Positions 43,358-56,591 of a DNA stretch of 64,000 nt are shown here, piece after piece (the first letter of the stretch is position 1; every line of letters begins with the position of its first letter). This DNA is from Eutreptiella sp. 'Long Island Sound 2002' (Eukaryota; Euglenozoa; Euglenophyceae; Eutreptiales; Eutreptiaceae), in assembly GCA_964036045.1 (NCBI GenBank), contig OZ038401.1, positions 30,387,492-30,451,491 on the forward strand, in the 5' to 3' direction. The position numbers and the translations under genes were made by a program. The notes beneath the pieces were generated by a model. That model searched no databases. It was not told where the DNA came from and worked only from the letters and a program-made list of their open reading frames with translations.

Positions 43358-45485
43358 AGTTCTGCAACTTGTTGGTGTGAATTGAAGGCTAAGAAACAGC
43401 TCTGAGCATCAAAGTGGCGTTAGCACTCTTGATCTCTGGTTCTCTGCCAGTGCCCCTGGGGGACGGTGAATCTCCTCAGCCAGCCCCAAAAGGGGTGAAT
43501 ACGGGGCTTGGGGAGCCAGCCCCCCCCTCCTTCCTTCCCTTTCCTGTGGTTCCTGTGGGGACCGCCCAAACGATTGCTCGAAAGTGTTGGTGGTATCAAC
43601 CTCCAGATGCTGTCAAGACTCCTGTTTTCCTCATATTCCTGGTAGAGTTTCCTGGAGATATGCTGAACAGGGGTTGTGTTGACACATGTGTGTGAGACTA
43701 CGACATATGTGGCACGAAGTTGCCCGGTCTCTCCCCCACCCGAGCGTGCGATTCACGTGGCATGAAGTTGACTTATTCCTACCCCAACCTGACCTCAGTG
43801 TGCCATGTGCGTGCCACGAAGTTCTCCCATCCCTTGCACAGGAGTCGCCCTTGAACACCCCTTGGGGGTGCTTATCCTGCGGCACCTGTGGCGCGCCCTG
43901 TGGCGCACCCTGTGTCGCGTAATTTGGGTAATTATCTTGGAACAGAGGCAATATAGTGTTACATACACACCCGTTTTTTTTATTTTTGTGACGTATACCC
44001 CTATACTCCTTTTTCCCCCTATTTTTGTTACTATTTTTACTATATTTATTTTTTTGGGCCTCTTCCCCCCATAAATGGTGCACTTGTTGCCCGTCCCCAA
44101 TATGGAATGGGCTGTAGATGAACTTTGCGTCGTCCCTGCTTTGGGCACTCCTAAGATGGCAAGGGATAGGTAGCACGGGCGTGGTTGCGAGCCAGGACCC
44201 AACTCCAAGCGGGGGTGAGGGCCCCCCCCCCCTCTACGGACCCCAAAATGGTTCTACGGAACAAAGGGTTTTGTGGGCTTCGGAGGTAATCTGCTGAACT
44301 AAGCTAAACGAAACATATGGTGGCGTGTAAGAGTGCTTTGAGCGCCAGATCAGGCAAGATGAGGCACTATACAAATGTCGTTTGTTGCTCATTGAAGATC
44401 CCGCCCTTGAGCTCAGCCCCGGCTCGATGTGGCGGTGCCGTATTCTCTCCTCTGTAGAGAGTCATGGTGTCAACAGATCAACATGCACGGAATTTTTTGG
44501 TTCCGGTGTATGTATTTCCTAGGCAGTGTACACTGAAGCTAATTACCCTTACCATGCCGTGCCTGGCCCAAGTGTGCTGCGTAGGTGGCGCAAAGTTGTG
44601 CTGTCCTTGCGCCAGTGTGACCTAACTGTATGTGGTACGTGTCATGAACCCCGGCCCTTCCGCCGCATCAGTGTGCTACCCTGCCCCCCCCCTCCCACAC
44701 CCATCCTGTATCGGTTTGCAACTGATCTGTGCTGTCATGTTTTCTGCATATAAATTTTCATCAATGCTTAGCCAACATTGTCATAGCCACAGCTATACAC
44801 CCTGCTGCGTGGCCCGGGGGAACAGGTTTGAGTCCCGGCTCGTGCGATTGGTGTTTTGGTCGAACATCTCGCGCCCATCTGCGAGCAACTACCGCCCCTA
44901 GGCCGGTGGTACATCGTAAGACAAAACCGCAGCATCATGAATGCTATGTTGTCTTCTCATTTCTTGTGCACTCCAGTGCCTTTGTAGCGCTGTGCCCCTC
45001 TAATGTTGTACCCTTGTACCCCACGCGCAATTACACCTCTTTCTGTTTCCCCCTGTACGTAGTGCTGTAGTAAATTAGTGCTTTACTGTGCTAGTGCTGT
45101 ACTGGGGTATTGCAGTGCTGAGGTAAGGCTGTCAGAGGTAGTGCTGTACCCCTCCTCCAGGGGATAGTATCGCTACCCAGCAAGGTGCAAGGACTGACCT
45201 GCCTAACCTGAGAGTTCCTCTGTGTACAATGAAAGCACGATGTGTCGACAAAATGGGCACAAGAGCAAGGTAAATAGTATGGTATGTGGAACACCGTAGA
45301 ATATCGAAGAATTGCCGAACATTGCTGTTTTGGCATACGGGACGTACATGTGTGGAGGGCTTTGTGACCTGCTTGCGGCCCTGTATCAGTTACCGACTTG
45401 CGGTGACTTCCTGATACCGTCTGCTGATACGTTGAGTTCCTGAATTGTGCCCATACATTTTTGCCAATACGGAGAGTTTCGGGGT
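43358..45485. other. Mostly non-coding part of unit U4
   Basis: Equivalent of 13602-15720; no gene is supported. Confidence 0.4.
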
Positions 45486-45798
45486 TAGCTCAACCAAAAA
45501 TTCCTAAACTGGTTGCCTCTTCCATGTGCCCACCTTCCTCTGCATGTGATGTCCATGTGTTCTCATGATGATTGGAATCATTTCTCGGCCTCGGGAGCCC
45601 ACGTGCATTGTATGTCACCTCTGTGTTTCCGCACTTTTGGAGTCTTTTTGGAACCAGGGTTTTTGCGGTTCCAATTACAAGAAAATTTGTTCCTCTATGA
45701 GTGGCCAAACTGGGAGTCAAAGTTTGGGTGTAGCTGTCATTGCATTTGCTCTTGTGTTGTGGTGTGTAATCTGGCCTGTGGGGCACCATTCTGTGGTC

Positions 45799-46196
45799 AT
45801 GAACAGTTCCAATTTTACTGCCACGCTGCCGGTCACATATCAGTGGTACATGAACGATGAGTTTGTGCCTGCCCGAGTTTTGGGTACACCTACACAAGGT
45901 TTCGGGGGTTGAGGCATCTCTTCAATGGCAGACTGTACTTTACGAAAGACATTGTGGATGACAATTTTGTTCCCAAAGACAAAAGACCCAAGCCTGTCCC
46001 TCAGCCAGCCCCGAAGCCAGCCCCCCAGGCAACCTTCAAAGGGAAGCATGTCTAGCACATCAAGATGGGGCACAAGATGGGCAAGAGGTTCGATTCGGTC
46101 CCAATCAATCAGTGCCCACCTCTGACGTGGTTTTACTTGGATCCATGCAATCCTCAACAGGGGCAGGCAAAGCAAAAGGTGACACAAAGAAAATGA
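45799..46196 (+). pseudogene. Decayed relative of the 108-aa ORF, U4
   Basis: Same lesions as the U1 and U3 copies. Confidence 0.6.
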
Positions 46197-47559
46197 CATG
46201 GATTCATGCAATGTGGCAAAAGAATTCTCTGTAGGAAAAAACACCGTGCCAAAATAGATTGCCTAACAAAGTACACAACCAGCAAGGGCAGTCCTGCACA
46301 TGTGGGGCTGCAAACGGCAGCGGATCTGCCAAAAGCAATATGGTTCAGCAGGTTGAAAAGGCCTGGAATCTCACAAAACCCCATTTGACAGTTGCTTTTG
46401 CTACCGAATTTCAGAGACAGATAGATTTGTAACAACAGACAGTGTGCGTAAAGCTTCATGGATGCCAGCATCACCTGCTGGGGGAGTATTTTGTTGCTGG
46501 GGCAGGATGGAGGTCCAAGCTTTTGTTTTTCTGTGTGAAACCTTATTTTTTTTAGCACTTTTGTTATTTTTAGCATAAAAAGAAAAGATCCCGCGCTAAA
46601 AAAAATTCCCTGCTAAATTTTTTTTTTCACGATCATCATGTATTTCTGAAAAACTTGCACAGGGGGTTTACAAGGAGTGCTACTGCATTGTGCCACCCAC
46701 CTGCGCCTGCATTGCTGCAGTGTTTGACAGCCATTGTGATCACCTCTTGTGAGCTTTGCATCCCAACACGTCCGTTCCTGCATTGTATGCTCATTTTCTG
46801 CAGCTTGTAGTCTGCCCATTCAGTCAATCAGTCCCAAGTTCCAGATTCCTTGCTCACATCTTGCTCAGAGGCACTATTCAGTGCACAAAGCCGAGTGGTT
46901 CTGCCTGGGAGAGGTTGTTTCAGGCACTACTCAGTGAGTGCACAATTTAGCCCATAACTTCATGCTCCTGTTCTTTTGGTTTTGGTTTCGGTTTTCTAGA
47001 TGGCCATCTGAAAAATAAGATTCTGATTTTTTTGCAATGCTGGTGTGTATTGGCTAGCTGAAGCTCCAAACGAGGATTTGGTTGTTAAATATCCATCAGG
47101 AGACAAAGTTGGCAAGATTGCCACAAACGTCCACCGCAGCTGTGTCTGTCAAAAAGGGGTGGACGAAACCATATTCAGTGGTAGAACATGGAATGAAATG
47201 ACAAGGAAAAGGAAAAGCGGGGCCATGAGCAACAGATACTGAGCTCGCATATACCCCCTTGACACAGGCATATGGTCATAGCCACGACTCACACTCAGAA
47301 CGCACTAGGACAGCCATGGCAACCAAGAGCCAAAGGAGTGCTTGATGACGGTGACCGAGACTGGCAGGACAGACAGTAGATAGTATGCAGGCGACTCCCG
47401 CCGACCTATAGCTGTATCTTCAGGTTGTACATCCGAGTTTGACTGTAGATATGTATGCCTTTATGAGAGATGAATACTCAGTATTCCATCTGGATATGTT
47501 CATAGCATATCCCAATCGACCACAAGAACTGATGCAGTGTGAATGATGATTGCGCCTAT

Positions 47560-48034
47560 CCCCCCCCCCCCCAGTAGGGGAGCATCGCTTTCTAGTTCCT
47601 GCAAAAAACGTGTCGCTGTCATATTGCATAGAGCTGCGCAACTGAGAGACCTTGTTGTCAGAGCTCATCTGCACCTCCTTTGTTCTGACCCATTGCCCTC
47701 CCCAGACCTTTGAAAATGTTCCCTGAAGGCGCTGTTGTGCGCTATGTCCATTCCACAAAGGAGCCTGTGCTGGCTGTTGTGCAAGGCCCTTCTCCCCATG
47801 GTGATCAGTATAGACCCATCGTCTACAAACGTGGTGCCACTGAAGTTGTGCATGTCAGCGTGTATCACAGATCCTTGGGTGACCTACAGCAAGCAACTGA
47901 CTGGCCATGAATTGTGCATGGTATGCGCTGGTAAGTGGCTGGTCGGCAGTGGTGACGGTCGCCCCCACTGGGGTGGGGGGGACCGTCGCCGCTGGGGGCG
48001 GGGGGGGGGGGGGGCTGGACAAGGGGGGGGGACT
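47560..48034 (+). mobile_element. C/G-rich inverted-repeat element, U5
   Basis: Copy of the U1 element with shorter C and G runs; the MFPEGAVV ORF is at 47716-47910. Confidence 0.5.
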
Positions 48035-48522
48035 GTATTCATGTTGAGCATAAGTTTCAGCATCTATCTGTGCTTGGGATTCCTTTGAGTTGTTGGATTT
48101 GGGTGGCATTTTCGGGGACACCTAGTTCCCCAACATATCACAGTCATCTGGGGTGCCTTAAGCACAGTGTTTGTGGAGTACAACTATTATCCCAATAACA
48201 CCCCGCACCCATTGGGGGAGGGCCTGATGAGCTGCACACTCACTCGGAGATTTAGCCGTCTGGCATGACCAAGCACCCGTACTTTAGCCTGTAGCCACTT
48301 CTGATTGCGTTTGTTGAACCTTCCTGTGCTATGGAGGTATTATTTGAACACCCACACATGTTGTGGGGATGATTGGCGGCACAAGCAGCAGAGTAATTGA
48401 TTGTACTACGCTCTTGATTGTGCAAGGTTTGTGGGAGGGAGTGGTGTTCATGCAATCACAGTACAGTATTGTCGAAAACGGCAGCCAAGCGGCCAAAAAT
48501 AATTTCAAGGCTTGCGTAATTT

Positions 48523-48960
48523 TTGCAGCTCAAGTGCAAGTTTCGGGGGCGGGGCCACTGTGTGTTCTTTCTTTCTGCATCCTCCAAGCGCATTTCAACG
48601 GCAATGGGTTGGGTGGTGGGAGTGGGGATCTATAGCCCGCCACACGAGGAATGTCTGGAAATCAGGTTGGTGGTGATTGTACTTAGTAAGTATGCCCAGT
48701 TTCAACATGCAGCAGAACTTTTTTCATTGGTGCAAGCGCTCCAATCATGGGGACCGGGAAAGCTGCGATTCATTTTGCAATCGGATTATGTCATGCCATG
48801 GGGGGGTGACATGCAACAGCGGAAACAGCAGCAGTGGCTGACACCGAAGGGGCCGCTGTCAAATGTGGACCTTTGGATGCAGCTACTGGTGCCCCTGAAG
48901 TGGGACAGCTCCGAGTTGCATGCAGATGACAGGGTATTGGTAGAGGAAATATGGGAGTAG
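48523..48960 (+). CDS. Conserved 145-codon frame, U5
   Basis: Same translation as U2-U4. Confidence 0.33.
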   Translation: MQLKCKFRGRGHCVFFLSASSKRISTAMGWVVGVGIYSPPHEECLEIRLVVIVLSKYAQFQHAAELFSLVQALQSWGPGKLRFILQSDYVMPWGGDMQQRKQQQWLTPKGPLSNVDLWMQLLVPLKWDSSELHADDRVLVEEIWE

Positions 48961-49156
48961 CTGGGACTGACGGAGCCACAAGAGGCAGCGGAAGGGAGTG
49001 CCAGTGACCGGGGGATAGTTGGGGGTCAACAGATCATGGACTGTATGGATCCGTCATAGCAGGGTATGAGGTAGAGGTAGGATAGAGCAACAAGAACCTG
49101 ACAACAAAGTGTGAACGTGGACGCGAAAGGGAGCCTTGGGACACAAGAGAGGTGCA

Positions 49157-49227
49157 TGAAACGTGGCATAGTGGTAGCATACCTGGGCCCATGCTTGTGG
49201 GTCCCGGGTTTGAATCCCGGCGTGTGC
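49157..49227 (+). repeat. tRNA-like SINE head, U5
   Basis: Copy of 8864-8934. Confidence 0.48.
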
Positions 49228-50570
49228 TTTTTTGTTCGCGTGATCAATGTAGATGGCCGGTAGGAGAGTACCCGGTGGTACACAGGGGAGACACAGGGAG
49301 GGATACAGTGTGGTTTGTGTAGCGGTTACACTGCAACACCGTGATGGTAGTGGCAGTTGATTTAGTGACCGTTGCTTCACTGTGAATGACCCATCGTTGT
49401 CATAGCATAGCGGTCACACACCCATAGAAGGGCAGGTTCAAGCCCTAGCTTGTAGTGTGTGGTTTGGTGATTTGATCAATGTAGATCTCGTAGTTGTCTA
49501 CAAGTTGTGGCTGCCCAATTCGCAGGGCATATCATATTTTTTTTATTACCTTGTTTTACCCCAGTGGTTTGTGCAATACTGGCACCTCAGCAGGCTGGCC
49601 CAACGGTATTCATCTTGAGCTGTGGTTGTAACTTCAAAACCCTCATTCCCCAATGTTGATTGGGGCCCACCTATGAATGGGATGCACCAAAGGACGAAGC
49701 TTGGACTGATGCCCTAAGTGGTCCAGACATGGGAGGAAGCTGGGTATTGTTTTGGGGGTTTCAGAACAATATTGTGTGGCTGTTTTTCAGTTTTAAGAAT
49801 ACCGGGGCTTGCAGGTGGGGGTCGGGCCTACTGATTTTGGGTGTGCCCTATCGTTGAGCTGACCTCAACCCGACCAAGAAACATTCGATAGCCACAGAAG
49901 GGTGGCGAACTCCAGGCAAACCTCGGTGCTGGTTGAAGTTGAACTGATTGAGCGTGGCATGAGGTTCGGATCATGGTGGCTTCTTCGAAATTTGATGTCA
50001 TGGCCCATCTGGACCTCCGCCTCTTTTGACCATAACAGCGGCCCCCTTATCAGTTTGACAGGAGACCAATGTGGACGATGTCGCTGTGGGTCAAAAGGAA
50101 CGCACCCCATGCGCGCCACTCGCCGTTACAAATAATTCTGAGTGTTGTAGGGTTCCGATACACCGTTCGGGGTTTTGGAGCCCAGAACCCAAGACACCCA
50201 CGTCCTGAGGGTCCCAACGGATCGGGTCGTTGTTGTAGAATACTGCAAACCACCACAACCTGGCTCCTGACCTGCTTTGTATGCCAACGAAATGCAGTGG
50301 AAAGCAAGGCCATGTTGTGTGTTGTAGGTCCTCTGAGGCTAAGGGGGAAAGCCAAGCATCCATCATAATGACACCAGAGAAGCTGTGATGGATCTTGGAA
50401 ACCTGAACCACAACTTCTTGAGAAGCTTTACATAAGGGGCAGGTGAGCTGCGGCCCTTCAACCGCCCTGTGCACAAAGTAACACCACTAATACTGCGGCA
50501 TGCCATTGAGGCAGCAGCAGTGATTGAGAGGGTATTATCATCTACCAATACCACTCATCTGACCTGTGTA

Positions 50571-51416
50571 CCCTCCCCCCCCCTTGCGCAAGCACCGCCT
50601 TGTCTAAGCACCGGGACCGCGTTCGGACAACTGTGGGCTTCGCGGCTCCGCTGCGTATGCTGAACACCTGAACAGTGATTTCCTGCCGGTGTGATACCGG
50701 GGGTGACGGCCATCGTCGGATTATGGCTAAGCACCGGGACCCGGTCTGTGACTGTGTGCCAATTGTAGAGGGAAACAGGGGCTGTGTCGTGTTTGGGGTG
50801 AGTCTCCTGCTCATAACAACATTATGCCTGATACTGCAACCCACTGCTGTTTGTTTTGATATGAATTTCAGCCATGACTAATGTCGTTACGCCTGGCTTA
50901 GCTGTCACGTACATCCGGTCCACCAGTGAGCAGGCACCTGCCAGCATTATCAGTCGTTCTACTTGTGGGGATGATTTCATTCATGGCCATGTGTTTGAGG
51001 GCAAGCTTTACTCCACCAAAGATATTGTTGATCACAGTTTTGTCCCAAGGAATAGGAAGCCCAAACCCATTCCAAAACCTGAAGCCAAGCCTGCTCCAAA
51101 GCCTGCCCCAAAGGGCAAGCATGTACAATTGTTTAAGATGAGGCGCAAGGTTGGAAAGGGCTTCTATTCCACAGCTCCTGATGCCCCTGATGGGCAGTGA
51201 GGACCTCCAGAACTTGCTGAAATTTGCCTGCACATTGTGTTCTGGTGCCTGTTACAACAACAGTTGTGCTTAGGGTGAGGTATGGGCAGGTTTCGGTGAC
51301 ATACTCTCTTTTGGTACCGCTTGTCGCGCACAAGCACCGCCTTGTCCAAGCACCGAGACCCGGTCTGACCGTCGTTTTCCTGGATTTGCTGGTGCTTGCG
51401 CAAAGGGGGGGGAGGG
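50571..51416 (+). mobile_element. TA-flanked TIR transposon with intact ORF, U5
   Basis: 846 bp, same ends and TA flanks as in U2. Confidence 0.78.
50874..51200 (+). CDS. Transposon-borne 108-aa protein, U5
   Basis: Identical in translation to the U2 copy. Confidence 0.5.
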   Translation: MTNVVTPGLAVTYIRSTSEQAPASIISRSTCGDDFIHGHVFEGKLYSTKDIVDHSFVPRNRKPKPIPKPEAKPAPKPAPKGKHVQLFKMRRKVGKGFYSTAPDAPDGQ

Positions 51417-51556
51417 TAAGGTTTTCCACAGTGTATAGTACCCTCTCCTGCTCAACGACATATAGCCACCGCCCATGCAAGACCTTCAGTGGAGGGCATG
51501 TGCAGGATGTTATCCCTGCCAATTCCGTTCTCCTTGTCTCTCAGAATCTTGACCCA

Positions 51557-53752
51557 ATGGCGTACTCGACACTCCAGAGATTGCAAGCATGGACAGCCCA
51601 GTGCTGCCCTGAGGACATGTTCCCTTTGGCCTATCATTTGATGGTCTGTGTGGACGCCCTCTTACGTAAATCTGCAGAAATGTCTGGGACAGTGTGCAAT
51701 GAGGAGCAGTGGACACTGCTGGACGGGGTTCTGAACCAGTGCTCAGCCTCAGTACAGGAGTCGCTGGCATCCCTCTCCATGCAACCCAGTTCCGCCATTG
51801 TCACCAGTCCGGAGCCGGAGGGATGGCTGGAGGCCCTCAAGTCGAGGCCATATGCACTACCAGAGCTCGGAACGGTGGCACTGCAACCGAAGATACAGTT
51901 GTGTGAGGGAGCTCTTAGCGGAAAGCACGATTTGGGTCTACAGCAAGAAAACGCAACCCAGCGACTTCAGCGACATATACGAGAGAAGAATGTTGAGGCG
52001 GCTTTGAGAGATATTGAAGCAGGGGCTGATGTCAATGCACCCACGAAAGAATTCGGGAGCACACTGATGGCTGCTGCACACCACGGATTGGAGCAAGTCT
52101 GTAACGCAGTGATTGACGGAGGTGCCAACGTCACGGCCGAGGACGAAGATGGCGCAGTGTTGCTTCTGGCTGCATTGGCAGGCTGGTCCTCAACGTGCGA
52201 AAGGCTACAAGCACGGCAAATGCTGTCGCTGGTCGTTCCTCTTGGACAGCGCGTTCAGGAAGCCGGGGCCCGAGCCATTGCGGACCATTGCAAAGCACTG
52301 ATTTGCCTCAACATCGCCGATGATAACAACATCGGTGAGTCAGGGGCCAGAGCTCTGGCTGAGCAGTGCAGGGCATTGAGGATTCTGACCATTGGCAGCG
52401 GGAACAACCTTGGAGAAGGTGGGGCAAAAGCCATTGCATCGCATTGCAAGGCTTTGACCTGCCTGACTATTAGTGGGTACAAAGTCACTTGCCCCCACAA
52501 TGACATGTCCGTACCTGAGTACTGCCGAACGGTGACCGATGTAACAATCGGTGATGGCGAGGTAAGGGCGGATGGCATCTTTGCAGTAGCTGCCCTTTAC
52601 CCTTCGCTCATGTCCCTCAGCATTGGCGACAATAACAATGTGGGTGAGAGTGGGATCACGGCGATTGCTGCAAATTGTACGACATTGTCATCCCTGACAA
52701 CTGGCAAAGAGAACTACATCGGTGAAATCGGGGCTGCCGCCATCGCAGGGCATTGCAAGTCTTTGACATTGCTCAGTATTGGTGATGGCAACCACATTGG
52801 CGAAAGTGGGATCACCGCCATTGCTGAAAACTGTACAGCCTTGACATCCCTTGATATTGGTGCTAATAACAAGATCCGTCAAGCAGGAGCTCAAGCCATT
52901 GCTGCAAATTGCAAGGCATTGCTGTCGCTCAGTATTGGTGGTGGCAATGAAATTGCTGCCGCTGGGGTTGCAGCTATTGCTAAAAGGTGCAATGCAATGA
53001 CGGCTCTGAGCATTGGCAAATCGAACAGCCTTGGGGAAACGGGAGCGAAGGCGATAGCTGAACATTGTCAGGGGTTGGTATCCCTCCGTATTGGTGAATA
53101 TAACGATATTGGAGATGAAGGTGTCAGAGCCATTGCTGAGAACTGCAAGGCTTTGACATCCCTTGGCGTTGGTTATGACGTTTACTTCAGTGAGCACTGG
53201 TTTGTGCCGATTGCTGAGAACTGCACGGCATTGACTTCTCTTGCGGTTGGTGATGGCAACAAGCTTCAGGCAAACGGGGCGGAAGCCATCGCTGCGCAGT
53301 GCACAGCTTTGCAATCCCTCAGTTTTGGCAGTTACAACAACATTGGTGAAGCTGGGGCCACAGCTGTTGCTCAAGGATGCAAAGGCTTGACGTCCCTCGA
53401 TATTGGCGATAAAAACAATATTGGTGAAGCTGGGCTCAAGGCCATTGCTGAAAACTGTTTGGCTCTAACTTTCCTGAAAATTGGTGGCTGGAACAACATT
53501 GGTGAAGCCGGGGCTAGGGCCATTGCTGAACATTGTGAGGCATTGACATGTCTTAGTATTGGCTACGAAAATAACATTGGCGAGAGTGGGGCTCGAGCTC
53601 TTGCGGAAAACTGCACACGATTGACATCACTGAGCATTCTGGACAAAATCGGTGGGGCTGGAATTCAGGCTGTCATGGAGCACTGCACAGCGCTAAGCAG
53701 CCTCTGTCTGTCTCCTCTTGGCGGCAGTGGCAGGCAGTGGCAAACAAGATGA
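51557..53752 (+). CDS. Ankyrin/LRR protein, 731 aa, unit U5
   Basis: Intact frame with the same domain order. Residue about 430 is Thr as in U1, while about 287 (Glu) and about 419 (Ile) follow U2-U4. Confidence 0.8.
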   Translation: MAYSTLQRLQAWTAQCCPEDMFPLAYHLMVCVDALLRKSAEMSGTVCNEEQWTLLDGVLNQCSASVQESLASLSMQPSSAIVTSPEPEGWLEALKSRPYALPELGTVALQPKIQLCEGALSGKHDLGLQQENATQRLQRHIREKNVEAALRDIEAGADVNAPTKEFGSTLMAAAHHGLEQVCNAVIDGGANVTAEDEDGAVLLLAALAGWSSTCERLQARQMLSLVVPLGQRVQEAGARAIADHCKALICLNIADDNNIGESGARALAEQCRALRILTIGSGNNLGEGGAKAIASHCKALTCLTISGYKVTCPHNDMSVPEYCRTVTDVTIGDGEVRADGIFAVAALYPSLMSLSIGDNNNVGESGITAIAANCTTLSSLTTGKENYIGEIGAAAIAGHCKSLTLLSIGDGNHIGESGITAIAENCTALTSLDIGANNKIRQAGAQAIAANCKALLSLSIGGGNEIAAAGVAAIAKRCNAMTALSIGKSNSLGETGAKAIAEHCQGLVSLRIGEYNDIGDEGVRAIAENCKALTSLGVGYDVYFSEHWFVPIAENCTALTSLAVGDGNKLQANGAEAIAAQCTALQSLSFGSYNNIGEAGATAVAQGCKGLTSLDIGDKNNIGEAGLKAIAENCLALTFLKIGGWNNIGEAGARAIAEHCEALTCLSIGYENNIGESGARALAENCTRLTSLSILDKIGGAGIQAVMEHCTALSSLCLSPLGGSGRQWQTR

Positions 53753-55880
53753 AGTTCTGCAACTTGTTGGTGTGAATTGAAGGCTAAGAAACAGCTCTGA
53801 GCATCAAAGTGGCGTTAGCACTCTTGATCTCTGGTTCTCTGCCAGTGCCCCTGGGGGACGGTGAATCTCCTCAGCCAGCCCCAAAAGGGGTGAATACGGG
53901 GCTTGGGGAGCCAGCCCCCCCCTCCTTCCTTCCCTTTCCTGTGGTTCCTGTGGGGACCGCCCAAACGATTGCTCGAAAGTGTTGGTGGTATCAACCTCCA
54001 GATGCTGTCAAGACTCCTGTTTTCCTCATATTCCTGGTAGAGTTTCCTGGAGATATGCTGAACAGGGGTTGTGTTGACACATGTGTGTGAGACTACGACA
54101 TATGTGGCACGAAGTTGCCCGGTCTCTCCCCCACCCGAGCGTGCGATTCACGTGGCATGAAGTTGACTTATTCCTACCCCAACCTGACCTCAGTGTGCCA
54201 TGTGCGTGCCACGAAGTTCTCCCATCCCTTGCACAGGAGTCGCCCTTGAACACCCCTTGGGGGTGCTTATCCTGCGGCACCTGTGGCGCGCCCTGTGGCG
54301 CACCCTGTGTCGCGTAATTTGGGTAATTATCTTGGAACAGAGGCAATATAGTGTTACATACACACCCGTTTTTTTTATTTTTGTGACGTATACCCCTATA
54401 CACCTTTTTCCCCCTATTTTTGTTACTATTTTTACTATATTTATTTTTTTGGGCCTCTTCCCCCCATAAATGGTGCACTTGTTGCCCGTCCCCAATATGG
54501 AATGGGCTGTAGATGAACTTTGCGTCGTCCCTGCTTTGGGCACTCCTAAGATGGCAAGGGATAGGTAGCACGGGCGTGGTTGCGAGCCAGGACCCAACTC
54601 CAAGCGGGGGTGAGGGCCCCCCCCCCCTCTACGGACCCCAAAATGGTTCTACGGAACAAAGGGTTTTGTGGGCTTCGGAGGTAATCTGCTGAACTAAGCT
54701 AAACGAAACATATGGTGGCGTGTAAGAGTGCTTTGAGCGCCAGATCAGGCAAGATAAGGCACTATACAAATGTCGTTTGTTGCTCATTGAAGATCCCGCC
54801 CTTGAGCTCAGCCCCGGCTCGATGTGGCGGTGCCGTATTCTCTCCTCTGTAGAGAGTCATGGTGTCAACAGATCAACATGCACGGAATTTTTTGGTTCCG
54901 GTGTATGTATTTCCTAGGCAGTGTACACTGAAGCTAATTACCCTTACCATGCCGTGCCTGGCCCAAGTGTGCTGCGTAGGTGGCGCAAAGTTGCGCTGTC
55001 CTTGCGCCAGTGTGACCTAACTGTATGTGGTACGTGTCATGAACCCCGGCCCTTCCGCCGCATCAGTGTGCTACCCTGCCCCCCCCCTCCCACACCCATC
55101 CTGTATCGGTTTGCAACTGATCTGTGCTGTCATGTTTTCTGCATATAAATTTTCATCAATGCTTAGCCAACATTGTCATAGCCACAGCTATACACCCTGC
55201 TGCGTGGCCCGGGGGAACAGGTTTGAGTCCCGGCTCGTGCGATTGGTGTTGTGGTCGAACATCTCGCGCCCATCTGCGAGCAACTACCGCCCCTAGGCCG
55301 GTGGTACATCGTAAGACAAAACCGCAGCATCATGAATGCTATGTTGTCTTCTCATTTCTTGTGCACTCCAGTGCCTTTGTAGCGCTGTGCCCCTCTAATG
55401 TTGTGCCCTTGTACCCCACGCGCAATTACACCTCTTTCTGTTTCCCCCTGTACGTAGTGCTGTAGTAAATTAGTGCTTTACTGTGCTAGTGCTGTACTGG
55501 GGTATTGCAGTGCTGAGGTAAGGCTGTCAGAGGTAGTGCTGTACCCCTCCTCCAGGGGATAGTATCGCTACCCAGCAAGGTGCAAGGACTGACCTGCCTA
55601 ACCTGAGAGTTCCTCTGTGTACAATGAAAGCACGATGTGTCGACAAAATGGGCACAAGAGCAAGGTAAATAGTATGGTATGTGGAACACCGTAGAATATC
55701 GAAGAATTGCCGAACATTGCTGTTTTGGCATACGGGACGTACATGTGTGGAGGGCTTTGTGACCTGCTTGCGGCCCTGTATCAGTTACCGACTTGCGGTG
55801 ACTTCCTGATACCGTCTGCTGATACGTTGAGTTCCTGAATTGTGCCCATACATTTTTGCCAATACGGAGAGTTTCGGGGT
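53753..55880. other. Mostly non-coding part of unit U5
   Basis: Equivalent of 13602-15720; no gene is supported. Confidence 0.4.
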
Positions 55881-56193
55881 TAGCTCAACCAAAAATTCCT
55901 AAACTGGTTGCCTCTTCCATGTGCCCACCTTCCTCTGCATGTGATGTCCATGTGTTCTCATGATGATTGGAATCATTTCTCGGCCTCGGGAGCCCACGTG
56001 CATTGTATGTCACCTCTGTGTTTCCGCACTCTTGGAGTCTTTTTGGAACCAGGGTTTTTGCGGTTCCAATTACAAGAAAATTTGTTCCTCTATGAGTGGC
56101 CAAACTGGGAGTCAAAGTTTGGGTGTAGCTGTCATTGCATTTGCTCTTGTGTTGTGGTGTGTAATCTGGCCTGTGGGGCACCATTCTGTGGTC

Positions 56194-56591
56194 ATGAACA
56201 GTTCCAATTTTACTGCCACGCTGCCGGTCACATATCAGTGGTACATGAACGATGAGTTTGTGCCTGCCCGAGTTTTGGGTACACCTACACAAGGTTTCGG
56301 GGGTTGAGGCATCTCTTCAATGGCAGACTGTACTTTACGAAAGACATGGTGGATGACAATTTTGTTCCCAAAGACAAAAGACCCAAGCCTGTCCCTCAGC
56401 CAGCCCCGAAGCCAGCCCCCCAGGCAACCTTCAAAGGGAAGCATGTCTAGCACATCAAGATGGGGCACAAGATGGGCAAGAGGTTCGATTCGGTCCCAAT
56501 CAATCAGTGCCCACCTCTGACGTGGTTTTACTTGGATCCATGCAATCCTCAACAGGGGCAGGCAAAGCAAAAGGTGACACAAAGAAAATGA
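56194..56591 (+). pseudogene. Decayed relative of the 108-aa ORF, U5
   Basis: Same lesions as in the other units, with one private base change (ATTGTGG to ATGGTGG at about 56347). Confidence 0.6.

Larger units (their letters stand above)
36893..47289 (+). repeat. Tandem array unit U4 (10,397 bp)
   Basis: Complete unit. Private changes include LRR residue about 688 Arg to Gln, a His to Arg in the 108-aa ORF, and a G to T at about 44856 near the solitary B-box. It shares GGGGGTGACGG (about 40307) with U1 and U5, where U2 and U3 have GGGGTTGACGG. Confidence 0.96.
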